Counted from the stretch's first letter, positions 1-5,893 are shown. The stretch is DNA of 5,933 bases from DATELY01 sp040513115 (GCA_040513115.1 JBEVDW010000401.1:1-5933), one strand, 5' to 3'. Notes: generated by a model from the sequence alone, not told the origin. A program made the numbers and translations.

Positions 1-216
1 GCGAACGTTCTTCTCTTTGAGCGCCTCGCTCGTGAGTGCCGTCACGGCAACTGGGACGTCCTGCAAGTTTTCTTCGCGGCGCCGTGCGGTGACTACGATC
101 TCCTGAAGCTCGATGTCCTCGGCGTACGCAATGGCCGGCAGCAACTGAAATCCAGCCATGCCTGCAGTGCCCAGAAGCCCGGCGCTAACGTGCACAAGCA
201 AATCTGATCGCTTCAT
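1..216 (-). CDS. TonB-dependent receptor, N-terminal part (runs off left edge)
   Basis: Reading leftward from the ATG at 216-214 gives 72 codons without a stop up to the window edge. The product begins MKRSDLLVHVSAG, with a basic start, a hydrophobic stretch (about residues 5-31) and an Ala-Tyr-Ala signal-peptidase site ending at residue 32. Next comes EIVVTARRREENLQDVP (39-55), the typical TonB-box and plug-domain entry of receptors in sphingomonads and related bacteria; the plug starts at VAVTALTSEAL. Members of this family are outer-membrane beta-barrels of roughly 700-1000 residues that import large or scarce substrates using TonB energy; most of the protein is outside the window. A purine-rich GGGGGA lies 8 nt before the ATG and supports this start. 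The class is clear; the ligand cannot be told. An operator-like palindrome lies about 110 bp upstream. Confidence 0.92.
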   Translation of the reverse strand, partial: MKRSDLLVHVSAGLLGTAGMAGFQLLPAIAYAEDIELQEIVVTARRREENLQDVPVAVTALTSEALKEKNVR

Positions 217-328
217 TGAATAGATCCCCCAGGAAAGTCTTTTCTTTCGTGATCAATTGTGCATGCCGCGCGGCGCGCGATCGGCCGCACGATCTTCACT
301 ATACGCGTATGTCAATTACGAAGCGATA

Positions 329-347
329 CATTAAGGGCCCTGATATG
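329..347. promoter_or_regulatory. Putative operator, site 1 (CATTA-AGGGCCCT-GATATG)
   Basis: The sequence CATTAAGGGCCCTGATATG has a perfect 8-bp palindromic core AGGGCCCT (334-341). The flanks ACAT (328-331) and ATGT (345-348) are inverted copies of each other. The core and right flank are identical to the site at 5633-5651 over AAGGGCCCTGATAT minus one left-hand base. It lies 113 bp upstream of the receptor ATG. If the weak TATAGT box at 303-298 is used, it would sit just upstream of the -35 position, where activators often bind. This is inference; no binding protein is encoded in the window. Confidence 0.5.
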
Positions 348-510
348 TGGATCTTGCCTGGATCAGCAAAGGCCTGATGATATTGAGCAGAGTATTGCCA
401 CGCCGGTTCTCCTCAGGCCAGCTGGTGGTGGCGGCGCTTATGAAGTAAATAAGGGGCCCACTTGCAGGAGGTGCGCCCCCCGGTGCATGAGGCGCAGTGG
501 ACCACGCGGG

Positions 511-527
511 ATCACGTAGTACGTGAT
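511..527. repeat. Perfect inverted repeat ATCACGTA-G-TACGTGAT
   Basis: Two 8-bp arms around a single central base form an exact palindrome. As RNA it could fold only with a smaller stem (6 bp, 5-nt loop), and no T-run follows on either strand, so a DNA-binding site fits better than a terminator. A second, smaller inverted repeat with the same half-site in the opposite order, CGTGA-TCG-TCACG, lies at 569-581 and overlaps the reductase stop codon. The role is unknown. Confidence 0.4.
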
Positions 528-576
528 GGTGGCTGCGGATGCTCGAGCTGCAGACCAGTGCTGACCCGCGTGATCG

Positions 577-1680
577 TCACGGCGAGCGAGGGTCCTCGAG
601 ATGCGGTGCCGCGTAGTAGCCGGGTGGCTTGTCGTGCAGGTAGGTTCCACCTTGCAACATGCGTTGCACGGGGCCTTGGAAGAAGGTGTATGGGAATTGC
701 GGCGGCGGTGCGCTCACCTGATTCAACCGGGCCCTCAACTCCGGTGGAATATCGAAATCGAGCGACTGCAACGTGTCCTGTAGTTGGTTGAGCTTCGAGG
801 CGCCGAGAACCACGCTGCCAACCGCGGGCTGGTTTGCCACCCAGTTGATCGCGACCTGCGCCATCGGTCGATTCAGCTGACGAGAAACGGACTCGAGCTC
901 GGCGACGATCTGCCAATTGCGCTCAGTGAACTTGTCGAATGCGGCGAGGCCGGTGTTCTGCATCATGCCCAAGCGGCCATCGTTGCTCTTCTGCGATTCC
1001 CGGCGATATTTGCCCGTGAGCAGCCCGCTCGCGAGCGGGCTCCACACCATGATGCTCATACCGAGCTCGATCGCGAGGGGCACGAATTCGTACTCCACAT
1101 GCCGCTCAGTGAGGGAATACTCCATCTGGAGTGTGCAGACGTTCTCCAGACGGGTGAGCTCGGCAAGGGTTTGATACCGCGCTGCGTACCATGCGGGAAC
1201 ATCGCTCAGGCCGACATAGCGCAGCTTGCCGGCTCTGACCAGATCGTCCAGCGCGCGCGCAACTTCCTCCACGGGGGTGACGCGGTCCCAGGTGTGCAGC
1301 AGATACAGATCGATGTAGTCCGTCTGCAGACGGGTAAGGGATGTATCCACCGCGCGATAGATGTTCTTGCGGTGATTTCCGCCCGCGTTGGGATCGCCAG
1401 GGTGTTGATTGTGCGAAAACTTGGTCGCGAGCACGATGCGATCACGGTTGCGCTTATCGCGCAGATACTGGCCGATGATCTGTTCGCTCACGCCGCCCGT
1501 ATAGGCGTCCGCCGTATCGATGAAATTGCCGCCCGCCTCCAGATAGCAATCGATCATGGATCGCGCGCTCGGCTCGTCGGTATACCAGCCTTCGCCCCGG
1601 CCGAACGTCATGGCGCCGAGCGCAAGCCGGCTGACGCGCAGTCCCGAACGACCCAGTGTGTAGTAATCGTCACGTGCCAT
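577..1680 (-). CDS. Aldo/keto reductase
   Basis: This 367-residue NAD(P)H-dependent oxidoreductase belongs to the aldo/keto reductase superfamily, cytosolic TIM-barrel enzymes that reduce aldehydes or ketones. It starts MARDDYYTLGRSGLRVSRLALGA, a typical first strand. The catalytic tetrad is complete: Asp55 and Tyr60 in FIDTADAY, Lys87 in LATKF and His129 in LYLLHTWD. GKLRYVGLSD (151-160), VWSPLASGLLTGKY (212-225) and GSVVLGASKLNQL (288-300) are the usual late-barrel and cofactor-binding segments. A proline-rich tail of about 40 residues after residue 324 makes it somewhat longer than the common 320-345. GAGG lies 8 nt before the ATG at 1680. The frame stays open upstream to 2151, but that part is antisense to the amidohydrolase and has no family similarity. 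The gene is transcribed away from the amidohydrolase, with a possible shared operator between them. Substrate unknown. Confidence 0.95.
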   Translation of the reverse strand: MARDDYYTLGRSGLRVSRLALGAMTFGRGEGWYTDEPSARSMIDCYLEAGGNFIDTADAYTGGVSEQIIGQYLRDKRNRDRIVLATKFSHNQHPGDPNAGGNHRKNIYRAVDTSLTRLQTDYIDLYLLHTWDRVTPVEEVARALDDLVRAGKLRYVGLSDVPAWYAARYQTLAELTRLENVCTLQMEYSLTERHVEYEFVPLAIELGMSIMVWSPLASGLLTGKYRRESQKSNDGRLGMMQNTGLAAFDKFTERNWQIVAELESVSRQLNRPMAQVAINWVANQPAVGSVVLGASKLNQLQDTLQSLDFDIPPELRARLNQVSAPPPQFPYTFFQGPVQRMLQGGTYLHDKPPGYYAAPHLEDPRSP

Positions 1681-1827
1681 TGCAATGTCCTCGGGTTTGC
1701 GTCGCGAGTCGGACGATGCTATATCCAGGGACCCGAGTTTGGAATGCAGTGTGCCTGCGTTCGATAGCCGATACGACAGATCGCGCAGCAGGACCGTCCA
1801 CACCCCAGAACCTCGCGAGACTCCGCC
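1681..1827. promoter_or_regulatory. Divergent promoter region, reductase / amidohydrolase
   Basis: This 147-bp gap lies between two genes transcribed apart, so it must hold both promoters unless transcription enters from outside. The reductase ribosome site GAGG (1692-1689) is at its left end; the amidohydrolase has only a weak GAG at 1817-1819. The degenerate operator copy at 1722-1740 lies inside. Read toward the reductase, its flank gives GATATAGC, whose TATAGC (1722-1717) could be a -10 box, though no good -35 precedes it. No convincing sigma-70 promoter was found toward the amidohydrolase. Confidence 0.5.
1722..1740. promoter_or_regulatory. Putative operator, degenerate site 2 (TATCC-AGGGACCC-GAGTTT)
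   Basis: TATCCAGGGACCCGAGTTT aligns without gaps to the other four copies. The left flank TATC and the AGGG half are kept. The core differs from AGGGYCCT at two positions, and the right flank has lost its TAT. The core is still self-complementary as GGG-A-CCC. It lies about 40 bp from the reductase ATG and about 90 bp from the amidohydrolase ATG, so one site could serve both. It is the weakest of the five copies, and its position matters more than its sequence score. Confidence 0.35.
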
Positions 1828-3516
1828 ATGTCCTATTCGCTCGTCATCCGTAACGCGCAGATCGTCGATGGCACAGGCCGGCCTGCTTTCGCAGGCGATG
1901 TTGGCGTGCAGGGCGATCGCATCAAGAGCGTCGGCAGCGTCACATCGCCGAACGGCGCGCGCGTGATCGACGCCAAAGGCAATGTACTGGCACCCGGTTT
2001 CATCGATATCCATACGCACTACGACCCACAGCTCTGCTGGGACCGTTATGCAACTCCGACCCCGGAGCACGGTGTCACTTCGATCATCATGGGCAACTGC
2101 TCCGTCACCCTGGCTCCGGTGCGCCGGGGCGACCGCCAGCGTGTGATTCATCTTTTCGGCTCGGTGGAGGACATGGAAGGACGGCTGCTGGAGGAGACCG
2201 TGCCGTTCTCATGGGAGTCGTTCGAGGAATACCTCGGCTACCTGAAGCAAGGGTTGGGTCCGAACGTCGGCACGTTCGTGGGCCATGCCGTGCTGCGCTT
2301 TTATGTGATGGGGGAGGCGGCGCAGCAACGGGCAGCCACGGATGCTGAGATCGCAACCATGGGTGAGGTGTTGCGAGGAGCGCTGCGCGCAGGCGCATTC
2401 GGCGTGTCCTTTACCTTCAACCATCTCGACGAACAAGGCCAGGCCCTGCCGTGCTCGTATGCCGACCGCCGCGAGAAGCTCGCGCTCATGCGCATCATGG
2501 CAGAGGAGGGCCGCGGCATGGTGGAGGTCGCGCCGAACCTGCTGCAGCCCGATGTGGCATTGGCTGACATCGATGAATTCGGCGCGCTGGCACTCGAGAC
2601 CGGAGTGACGTGCTCGTTGTCGCCGACACTGCAGTCGCCCAGCAACTGGCGCGGATTGCTCAGGCGCTATGAAGAGTGGCGTGAGCGCGGGGCTCCCATC
2701 TTCACGCAAACGCAAACACGCCCGCTCGACATGACCACGCGGCTCGATCAGGGCTCCGCATCGCTGGCGAAATTACCGACGTGGCGCGGCGTCATGGACA
2801 AGGCGCTCCCCGAACGCAGGCGCCTCTTCAGCGATCGCTCGCTGCGCCAGCAGCTGGAAGCGGAAATGATCGCGCAACGTTCGATTCACCGCGTGTGGGA
2901 AGCGACATCCGTCAAGCGCGCCGGCGCGGTCGCCAACCAGCGATACATCGGCCAGCTGTTGCGTGACATCAGCGAGCAGGAAGGGAGAACGCTCACCGAC
3001 GTGTTGCTCGACATCGCCCTCGCGGACGAGCTGAAGACGGAGTTTGCCCTCATCGGCTACGTCCACGCGGATGTGCAGGCTGTCGCGATGTTGTTGGATA
3101 ACCCTGCCGTGCACGTTGGTTCCGCCGATGCGGGTGCTCACATCACACAGTTCTCCGGGGCAGGCGACACGTGTTACCTGTTCCAGAAGTTCGTGCGCGA
3201 GGAAAAGCTGATGAGCCTCGAGCGGGCCGTGCAGCGTCTGACCGGCGATCTCGCCCGCGATTGGTGCATCACCGATCGCGGCTTCATCGCAGAAGGCAAG
3301 TTCGCGGATCTCGTGCTTTTCGATCCGGACACGATCGCACGCGGCGAAGAGCGCTGGGTGGAGGACATACCCGGCGGCAGCGGACGCTACGTGCGCGATG
3401 CGCAGGGCGTCGAGTGCGTCATCGTGAACGGGGAAGTCCTTGTCGAACGTGGCCGATACGCTCCCGTGAAACCCGGTCGCATCGTGTCGTGCGACCATCG
3501 GCCAGCCGGTGGGTGA
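1828..3516 (+). CDS. Amidohydrolase, N-acyl-D-amino-acid deacylase (D-aminoacylase) type
   Basis: This 562-residue member of the metal-dependent amidohydrolase superfamily (amidohydrolase family 3) hydrolyses C-N bonds in amides, N-acyl-amino acids or related compounds. It begins SYSLVIRNAQIVDGTG, the small beta-sandwich strand common to the family, which supports the ATG at 1828 despite a weak ribosome site. The metal motif GFIDIHTHYD gives His62 and His64. HGVTSIIMGNCS gives Cys91, matching the metal-bridging Cys of D-aminoacylases. GHAVLR (152-157) matches their GHGTLR. SADAGAH (432-438) carries the probable catalytic Asp434. GFIAEGKFADLVLFDP (485-500) closes the sandwich. The Thr-His-x-Arg motif expected near residue 230 is replaced by VEVAPNLL, so true D-aminoacylase activity is doubtful. 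No signal peptide is seen, so it is probably cytosolic. The family call is firm; the substrate is open. The gene ends 35 bp from the convergent thioesterase stop. Confidence 0.93.
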   Translation: MSYSLVIRNAQIVDGTGRPAFAGDVGVQGDRIKSVGSVTSPNGARVIDAKGNVLAPGFIDIHTHYDPQLCWDRYATPTPEHGVTSIIMGNCSVTLAPVRRGDRQRVIHLFGSVEDMEGRLLEETVPFSWESFEEYLGYLKQGLGPNVGTFVGHAVLRFYVMGEAAQQRAATDAEIATMGEVLRGALRAGAFGVSFTFNHLDEQGQALPCSYADRREKLALMRIMAEEGRGMVEVAPNLLQPDVALADIDEFGALALETGVTCSLSPTLQSPSNWRGLLRRYEEWRERGAPIFTQTQTRPLDMTTRLDQGSASLAKLPTWRGVMDKALPERRRLFSDRSLRQQLEAEMIAQRSIHRVWEATSVKRAGAVANQRYIGQLLRDISEQEGRTLTDVLLDIALADELKTEFALIGYVHADVQAVAMLLDNPAVHVGSADAGAHITQFSGAGDTCYLFQKFVREEKLMSLERAVQRLTGDLARDWCITDRGFIAEGKFADLVLFDPDTIARGEERWVEDIPGGSGRYVRDAQGVECVIVNGEVLVERGRYAPVKPGRIVSCDHRPAGG

Positions 3517-3551
3517 CCAGCGTCATTCAAGTTGAGCCGATCCACGTCGCG
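3517..3551. other. Convergent 35-bp gap without visible terminator
   Basis: The amidohydrolase and thioesterase stops face each other across 35 bp. I see no stem-loop with a T-run on either strand, so termination may be Rho-dependent or may occur inside the opposing gene. Some transcript overlap is likely. Confidence 0.4.
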
Positions 3552-4031
3552 TCACTTCGTGCGCGGCGCAGCATCCGGTAGACGGTTGCTGCCGAACAGG
3601 TACCGATCCAGTTTCGCTCGCTCCTCACCGCTCAGGGGACTCGGCCGTCCCTCTCTGGCCTTGACCATCACCGCGGAGGCCACCGCGAAGCATTCGCCAT
3701 GCTGGAATGCGGCTTGCGCGAGTGTCCACGAGGTATTGCCAACGGCCGTGACGGCGCTGCACACGAGGACGGTCCCCGGGTAGTTCGCCTGGAGCAGATA
3801 GGCAATGTTGATGTTGGCGAATAGCAGCTGCTGGCCCGGTGCGGGATCGAGCAGGCATTCCTCCCCGAACACTTCGATGTTCAGCGCTGCGCGACCCTCT
3901 TCCAGCAGGCGCGCGATCGCGACATTGTTCACGTGCCGGAAGGAGTCCATGTCGGCGTACTGCAGCCGGTGCTCGAATCGATGCGGATAGTTCCCGGTAA
4001 TGCGGCGCTCACGTTCATGTCTCAGGGTCAT
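3552..4031 (-). CDS. Acyl-CoA thioesterase, hotdog fold (4-hydroxybenzoyl-CoA thioesterase-like)
   Basis: This 159-residue single hotdog-domain protein has the usual length for the family, whose members cleave acyl-CoA or related thioesters as dimers or tetramers in the cytosol. The diagnostic motif is YADMDSFRHVNN (25-36): Asp27 and Asp29 with HVNN at the start of the central helix, followed by the helix VAIARLLEEGRAAL. Later strands include FANINIAYLLQANYPGTVLV (71-90) and SWTLAQAAFQ (101-110). The ATG at 4031 is chosen because CGGAG lies 7 nt upstream. The frame can be extended nine codons to a TTG at 4058, but the added residues have no ribosome site or family support. It lies 163 bp downstream of the aminotransferase on the same strand and may share its transcript. 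The acyl substrate is unknown. Confidence 0.9.
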   Translation of the reverse strand: MTLRHERERRITGNYPHRFEHRLQYADMDSFRHVNNVAIARLLEEGRAALNIEVFGEECLLDPAPGQQLLFANINIAYLLQANYPGTVLVCSAVTAVGNTSWTLAQAAFQHGECFAVASAVMVKAREGRPSPLSGEERAKLDRYLFGSNRLPDAAPRTK

Positions 4032-4194
4032 GCTCGAACTCCGGCAGCGAAACGGCAACCTGCGGCGGGCGAGGGCAGGATGCCTCGAGGATGGAAAAAC
4101 TTCTTGAGGCCCCCTCGCATATTGTGTTCACGGCGAGGATCGTGCACTGGTCGCGAGCGAGTGATGCTGATCACCTCATGACGCGACCGGCATT
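4032..4194. other. Gap between aminotransferase and thioesterase
   Basis: These 163 bp have no gene that I can support. An imperfect inverted repeat (GCCTCGAG at 4082-4089, CTTGAGGC at 4103-4110, 13-nt loop) is present without a T-run. A gapped, poor look-alike of the operator lies at 4103-4124 (TTGAGGCCCCCTCGCATAT). Whether the thioesterase has its own promoter here or depends on read-through is undecided. Confidence 0.4.
4039..4043 (-). promoter_or_regulatory. Ribosome binding site of the thioesterase
   Basis: CGGAG on the minus strand lies 7 nt before the ATG at 4031-4029. It falls inside the longer TTG-start version of the frame and decides for the shorter one. Confidence 0.6.
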
Positions 4195-5565
4195 TCAAAC
4201 CAGTTCGTAGCGCCGTAGATCGTCGAGCGCACGGCGGTGAGCCTCGATCATTGCAGCGACATCCGCGTCGGTGTGCGCGTCCGCTACGAAGCACAGTCCT
4301 GAGAGCGCCGTATGCAGCCCATGCACGCGCAAGAGCATGTTCCACGCGCGCCGCGTGGTGAGGTCCTCGGCGAAGGATTCGCGCATGTTCTTTGGCGGAT
4401 GAGGCAGGAAGTACGTCTTGTACAACGGTCCGCTGCCGAGCATCGAGATGGCGTAGCCCTTCTCCTGTGCATACGCTTGCACAGCGTCGACGACGCGCTC
4501 GCGCATGGCGAACATGCGTGGAAAGATCTCGGGGTGCGAGATGCAGTAGCCGATCGCTGCGATGCCGGCTTCCATTGCGAGCGGCAATGCCGCGAACGTG
4601 CCGCCCATCGCACAGACGGCGTTACCGCGTCCGAGGGACTGACCTGAAATGTGGTTCATCACCGCATCCGTGCCGCCGACCGCGCCGATGGGGATACCGC
4701 CACCCAAGAGCTTGCCGAACGTAGTGATGTCCGCATCGACCCCGAAGTAGCCTTGGCCGCCGCCCATGCCCAGCTTCGGCCAGGTGATCACTTCATCCAT
4801 GATCAAGAGCGCGCCGGTTTCGCGCGTGGCTGCGCGCAAGCCCTGCAGCCACCACTGTTGGGCTTCGATGGGACCCCACGCCTGTACGGGTTCGACGATT
4901 ACGGCCGCAAGCTCGCGACCCAGCTGGCGAATCTTCGTCAATGCCGCCTCGTGGTTCAGTGGCAGCACGATGGTGTTGCGCCACGTGTCCGCCAGCATGC
5001 CGGCAGAGTTGGGCACCGGGTTCGGCGCCTCCAGGGGACCCAGATCGTCCACACGCATCGGACCACTGACGTGCAGATTGTCGTGAATGCCGTGATAGCC
5101 GCCCTCGATCTTCGCGATCAGCTTGCGTCCGGTGGCCGCGCGCGCCAGCTTCAAAGCCATCATCGTGGCTTCGGTCCCGGATACACAGAACGTCAGTTTC
5201 TGCACGCTCGGGATGCTGTCGCACACCATCTTTGCGAGCTCGTATTCGCGTGCATAGGCGGCACCGAAGCCGAGGCCAACGTCCTGCACCTGCTGCACGA
5301 TCGCATCGACGAGGCACTGCGGCTTGCCACCCAGCATCATGCATTCCTGCGAGATCATGCAGTCCACGAACTCGTTGCCGTCCTCGTCCCAGACGCGGCC
5401 GCCCTCAGAGCGCGAGATCATGAACGGAATCGGCCGGATCATGCCGATGCCATTGCCGCAGCCGCCGGGCATGACGCTGCGATTGCGCTGCCACAACTCG
5501 AACGTGCGTGGACATTTTTCGATGACGCGCTGGTCGATGCGCGCCAGCAGAGCTTCGTTCAGCAT
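4195..5565 (-). CDS. Class III aminotransferase, glutamate-1-semialdehyde aminomutase-like
   Basis: This PLP enzyme of fold type I has 456 residues and resembles the HemL branch of class III aminotransferases, which includes amino-group mutases and beta-amino-acid transaminases. Motifs in order: GRVWDEDGNEFVDC (56-69), the PLP-phosphate loop SGTEATMMALKLAR (129-142), GYHGIHD (156-162), VEPVQ (224-228), MDEV with the PLP-nitrogen-binding Asp257, and FGKLLGGGIPIGAVGG with the Schiff-base Lys285. GGTFAALPLAMEAG (321-334) stands where true HemL has a Thr-Leu-Ser-Gly-Asn-Pro-like segment, so tetrapyrrole synthesis is unlikely. I chose the ATG at 5565 because GGGAG lies 8 nt upstream. An in-frame ATG at 5580 adds only MGDWS and has a weaker site. 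No HemA-type gene is nearby, and the neighbours suggest catabolism. Transaminase versus mutase cannot be settled from sequence. Confidence 0.93.
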   Translation of the reverse strand: MLNEALLARIDQRVIEKCPRTFELWQRNRSVMPGGCGNGIGMIRPIPFMISRSEGGRVWDEDGNEFVDCMISQECMMLGGKPQCLVDAIVQQVQDVGLGFGAAYAREYELAKMVCDSIPSVQKLTFCVSGTEATMMALKLARAATGRKLIAKIEGGYHGIHDNLHVSGPMRVDDLGPLEAPNPVPNSAGMLADTWRNTIVLPLNHEAALTKIRQLGRELAAVIVEPVQAWGPIEAQQWWLQGLRAATRETGALLIMDEVITWPKLGMGGGQGYFGVDADITTFGKLLGGGIPIGAVGGTDAVMNHISGQSLGRGNAVCAMGGTFAALPLAMEAGIAAIGYCISHPEIFPRMFAMRERVVDAVQAYAQEKGYAISMLGSGPLYKTYFLPHPPKNMRESFAEDLTTRRAWNMLLRVHGLHTALSGLCFVADAHTDADVAAMIEAHRRALDDLRRYELV

Positions 5566-5573
5566 TGACCAGT

Positions 5574-5578
5574 CTCCC
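5574..5578 (-). promoter_or_regulatory. Ribosome binding site of the aminotransferase
   Basis: GGGAG on the minus strand is spaced 8 nt from the ATG at 5565-5563. The alternative ATG at 5580 has only a GAG 11 nt upstream. This favours the shorter start. Confidence 0.5.
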
Positions 5579-5628
5579 ATTGCACTGAGGACTCAAACGC
5601 GGGCCTGTTCCGGCCCCCTCTCGACAGG

Positions 5629-5656
5629 GTCATATCGAGGGCCCTGATATAAGCAA
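5629..5656 (-). promoter_or_regulatory. Possible aminotransferase promoter overlapping operator
   Basis: Reading toward the aminotransferase, TTGCTT (5656-5651) and TATGAC (5634-5629) are 16 bp apart and match the sigma-70 boxes at about 3 of 6 and 4 of 6 positions. The palindrome AGGGCCCT lies in the spacer, the classic place for a repressor. The match is modest and a chance fit is possible. Confidence 0.3.
5633..5651. promoter_or_regulatory. Putative operator, site 3 (TATCG-AGGGCCCT-GATATA)
   Basis: TATCGAGGGCCCTGATATA has the perfect core AGGGCCCT (5638-5645) and the flanks ATATC and GATAT, which are inverted copies offset by one base. It is one of the two best copies in the window. It lies about 70 bp upstream of the aminotransferase ATG, between possible -35 and -10 boxes. 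Confidence 0.55.
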
Positions 5657-5770
5657 GGCCCGTGCTGTCGGCAAGCGGTGATGGCTTGGTGTGTCACCGA
5701 CGCAACAGCTGCGTGCCAATCTCTGGCGTGCCCAACAGTTTGGCTTCCCACCGGCCCCACCTACCGACTA

Positions 5771-5789
5771 TATTGAGGGTCCTTGTATA
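5771..5789. promoter_or_regulatory. Putative operator, site 4 (TATTG-AGGGTCCT-TGTATA)
   Basis: TATTGAGGGTCCTTGTATA has the core AGGGTCCT (5776-5783), with TAT and GTATA flanks. It is the first of a pair upstream of the right-edge gene, about 105 bp from its ATG. Core-to-core distance to the next copy is 29 bp, a little under three helical turns. Confidence 0.55.
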
Positions 5790-5799
5790 GAAAGCCGAG

Positions 5800-5818
5800 T
5801 ATCAAGGGTCCTGGTTGT
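5800..5818. promoter_or_regulatory. Putative operator, site 5 (TATCA-AGGGTCCT-GGTTGT)
   Basis: TATCAAGGGTCCTGGTTGT has the same AGGGTCCT core (5805-5812) in the same orientation as site 4, with a good left flank and a poorer right flank. It lies 75 bp before the right-edge ATG. The pairing suggests cooperative binding or tighter control of this gene than of the others. Confidence 0.5.
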
Positions 5819-5893
5819 GCGAGTCGAGTGCTCTTGCTGACGGGACAATGGATCGCCTCTGTATCAACGAAAATACAAGTCCTAGGGGGTTCG

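Larger units (their letters stand above)
217..576. other. Intergenic region with operator-like and inverted-repeat elements
   Basis: This 360-bp stretch lies between the receptor start and the reductase stop. I see no convincing gene: the short open frames here have no ribosome site and no recognisable product. It holds an AGGGCCCT palindrome with AT flanks (329-347), a perfect 10-bp palindrome ATACGCGTAT (301-310) and a 17-bp inverted repeat (511-527). Reading toward the receptor, TATAGT (303-298) could be a -10 box, but its -35 partner (TCGCTT at 326-321) is poor. TTGACA at 315-310 lies only 6 nt from it, so those two do not form a sigma-70 pair. Two poorer look-alikes of the operator core (368-384 and about 447-462) are also present. 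No Rho-independent terminator with a T-run was found for the reductase. Confidence 0.55.
5566..5893. other. Divergent intergenic region with three operator-like sites
   Basis: These 328 bp separate the aminotransferase start from the right-edge gene, which is transcribed the other way. No gene is supported inside. Three copies of the AGGGYCCT palindrome occur, one near the aminotransferase and two near the right-edge gene. The aminotransferase leader can form a small GC hairpin, GGGCC (5601-5605) with GGCCC (5612-5616). A short inverted repeat CCAA-CAGT-TTGG is at about 5732-5743. A further possible half-copy, ATACAAGTCCTAGG, runs into the ribosome site of the right-edge gene. Confidence 0.55.

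Noticed and set aside
368..384. Second operator copy AAAGGCCTGATGATATT near site 1
   Set aside because: The core has lost the central GC pair and the flank is shifted; it may be a relic but is not supportable alone.
259..519. Possible 86-residue gene between the receptor and the reductase
   Set aside because: It has no ribosome site and a composition unlike a folded protein, and it would run through the operator-like site at 329-347.
589..596. AGGGTCCT core near the end of the reductase gene
   Set aside because: It lies inside coding sequence and has no TAT-type flanks (neighbouring bases are GAGCG and CGAGA), so it is probably chance.
784..1767. Long plus-strand open frame (327 codons) opposite the reductase
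   Set aside because: It is an antisense shadow of a clear gene in GC-rich DNA; its product shows no recognisable domain.
1681..2151. Upstream extension of the reductase reading frame by 157 codons
   Set aside because: It runs antisense into the amidohydrolase start, has no family similarity, and the ATG at 1680 has a good ribosome site and the expected N-terminal sequence.
2773..3498. Minus-strand open frame (241 codons) opposite the amidohydrolase
   Set aside because: It is an antisense shadow of a well-supported gene; no domain is recognised.
4032..4058. TTG start of the thioesterase, nine codons upstream
   Set aside because: The ATG at 4031 has CGGAG at 7 nt spacing, while the TTG lacks a ribosome site.
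4082..4110. Rho-independent terminator after the aminotransferase
   Set aside because: The stem has a mismatch on the relevant strand, the loop is 13 nt, and no T-run follows.
4103..4124. Operator look-alike TTGAGGCCCCCTCGCATAT before the thioesterase
   Set aside because: It aligns to the motif only with an inserted base and an altered core; too weak to annotate as a site.
4651..5568. Long plus-strand open frame (305 codons) opposite the aminotransferase
   Set aside because: It is an antisense shadow with His/Arg/Ala-rich, domain-free composition.
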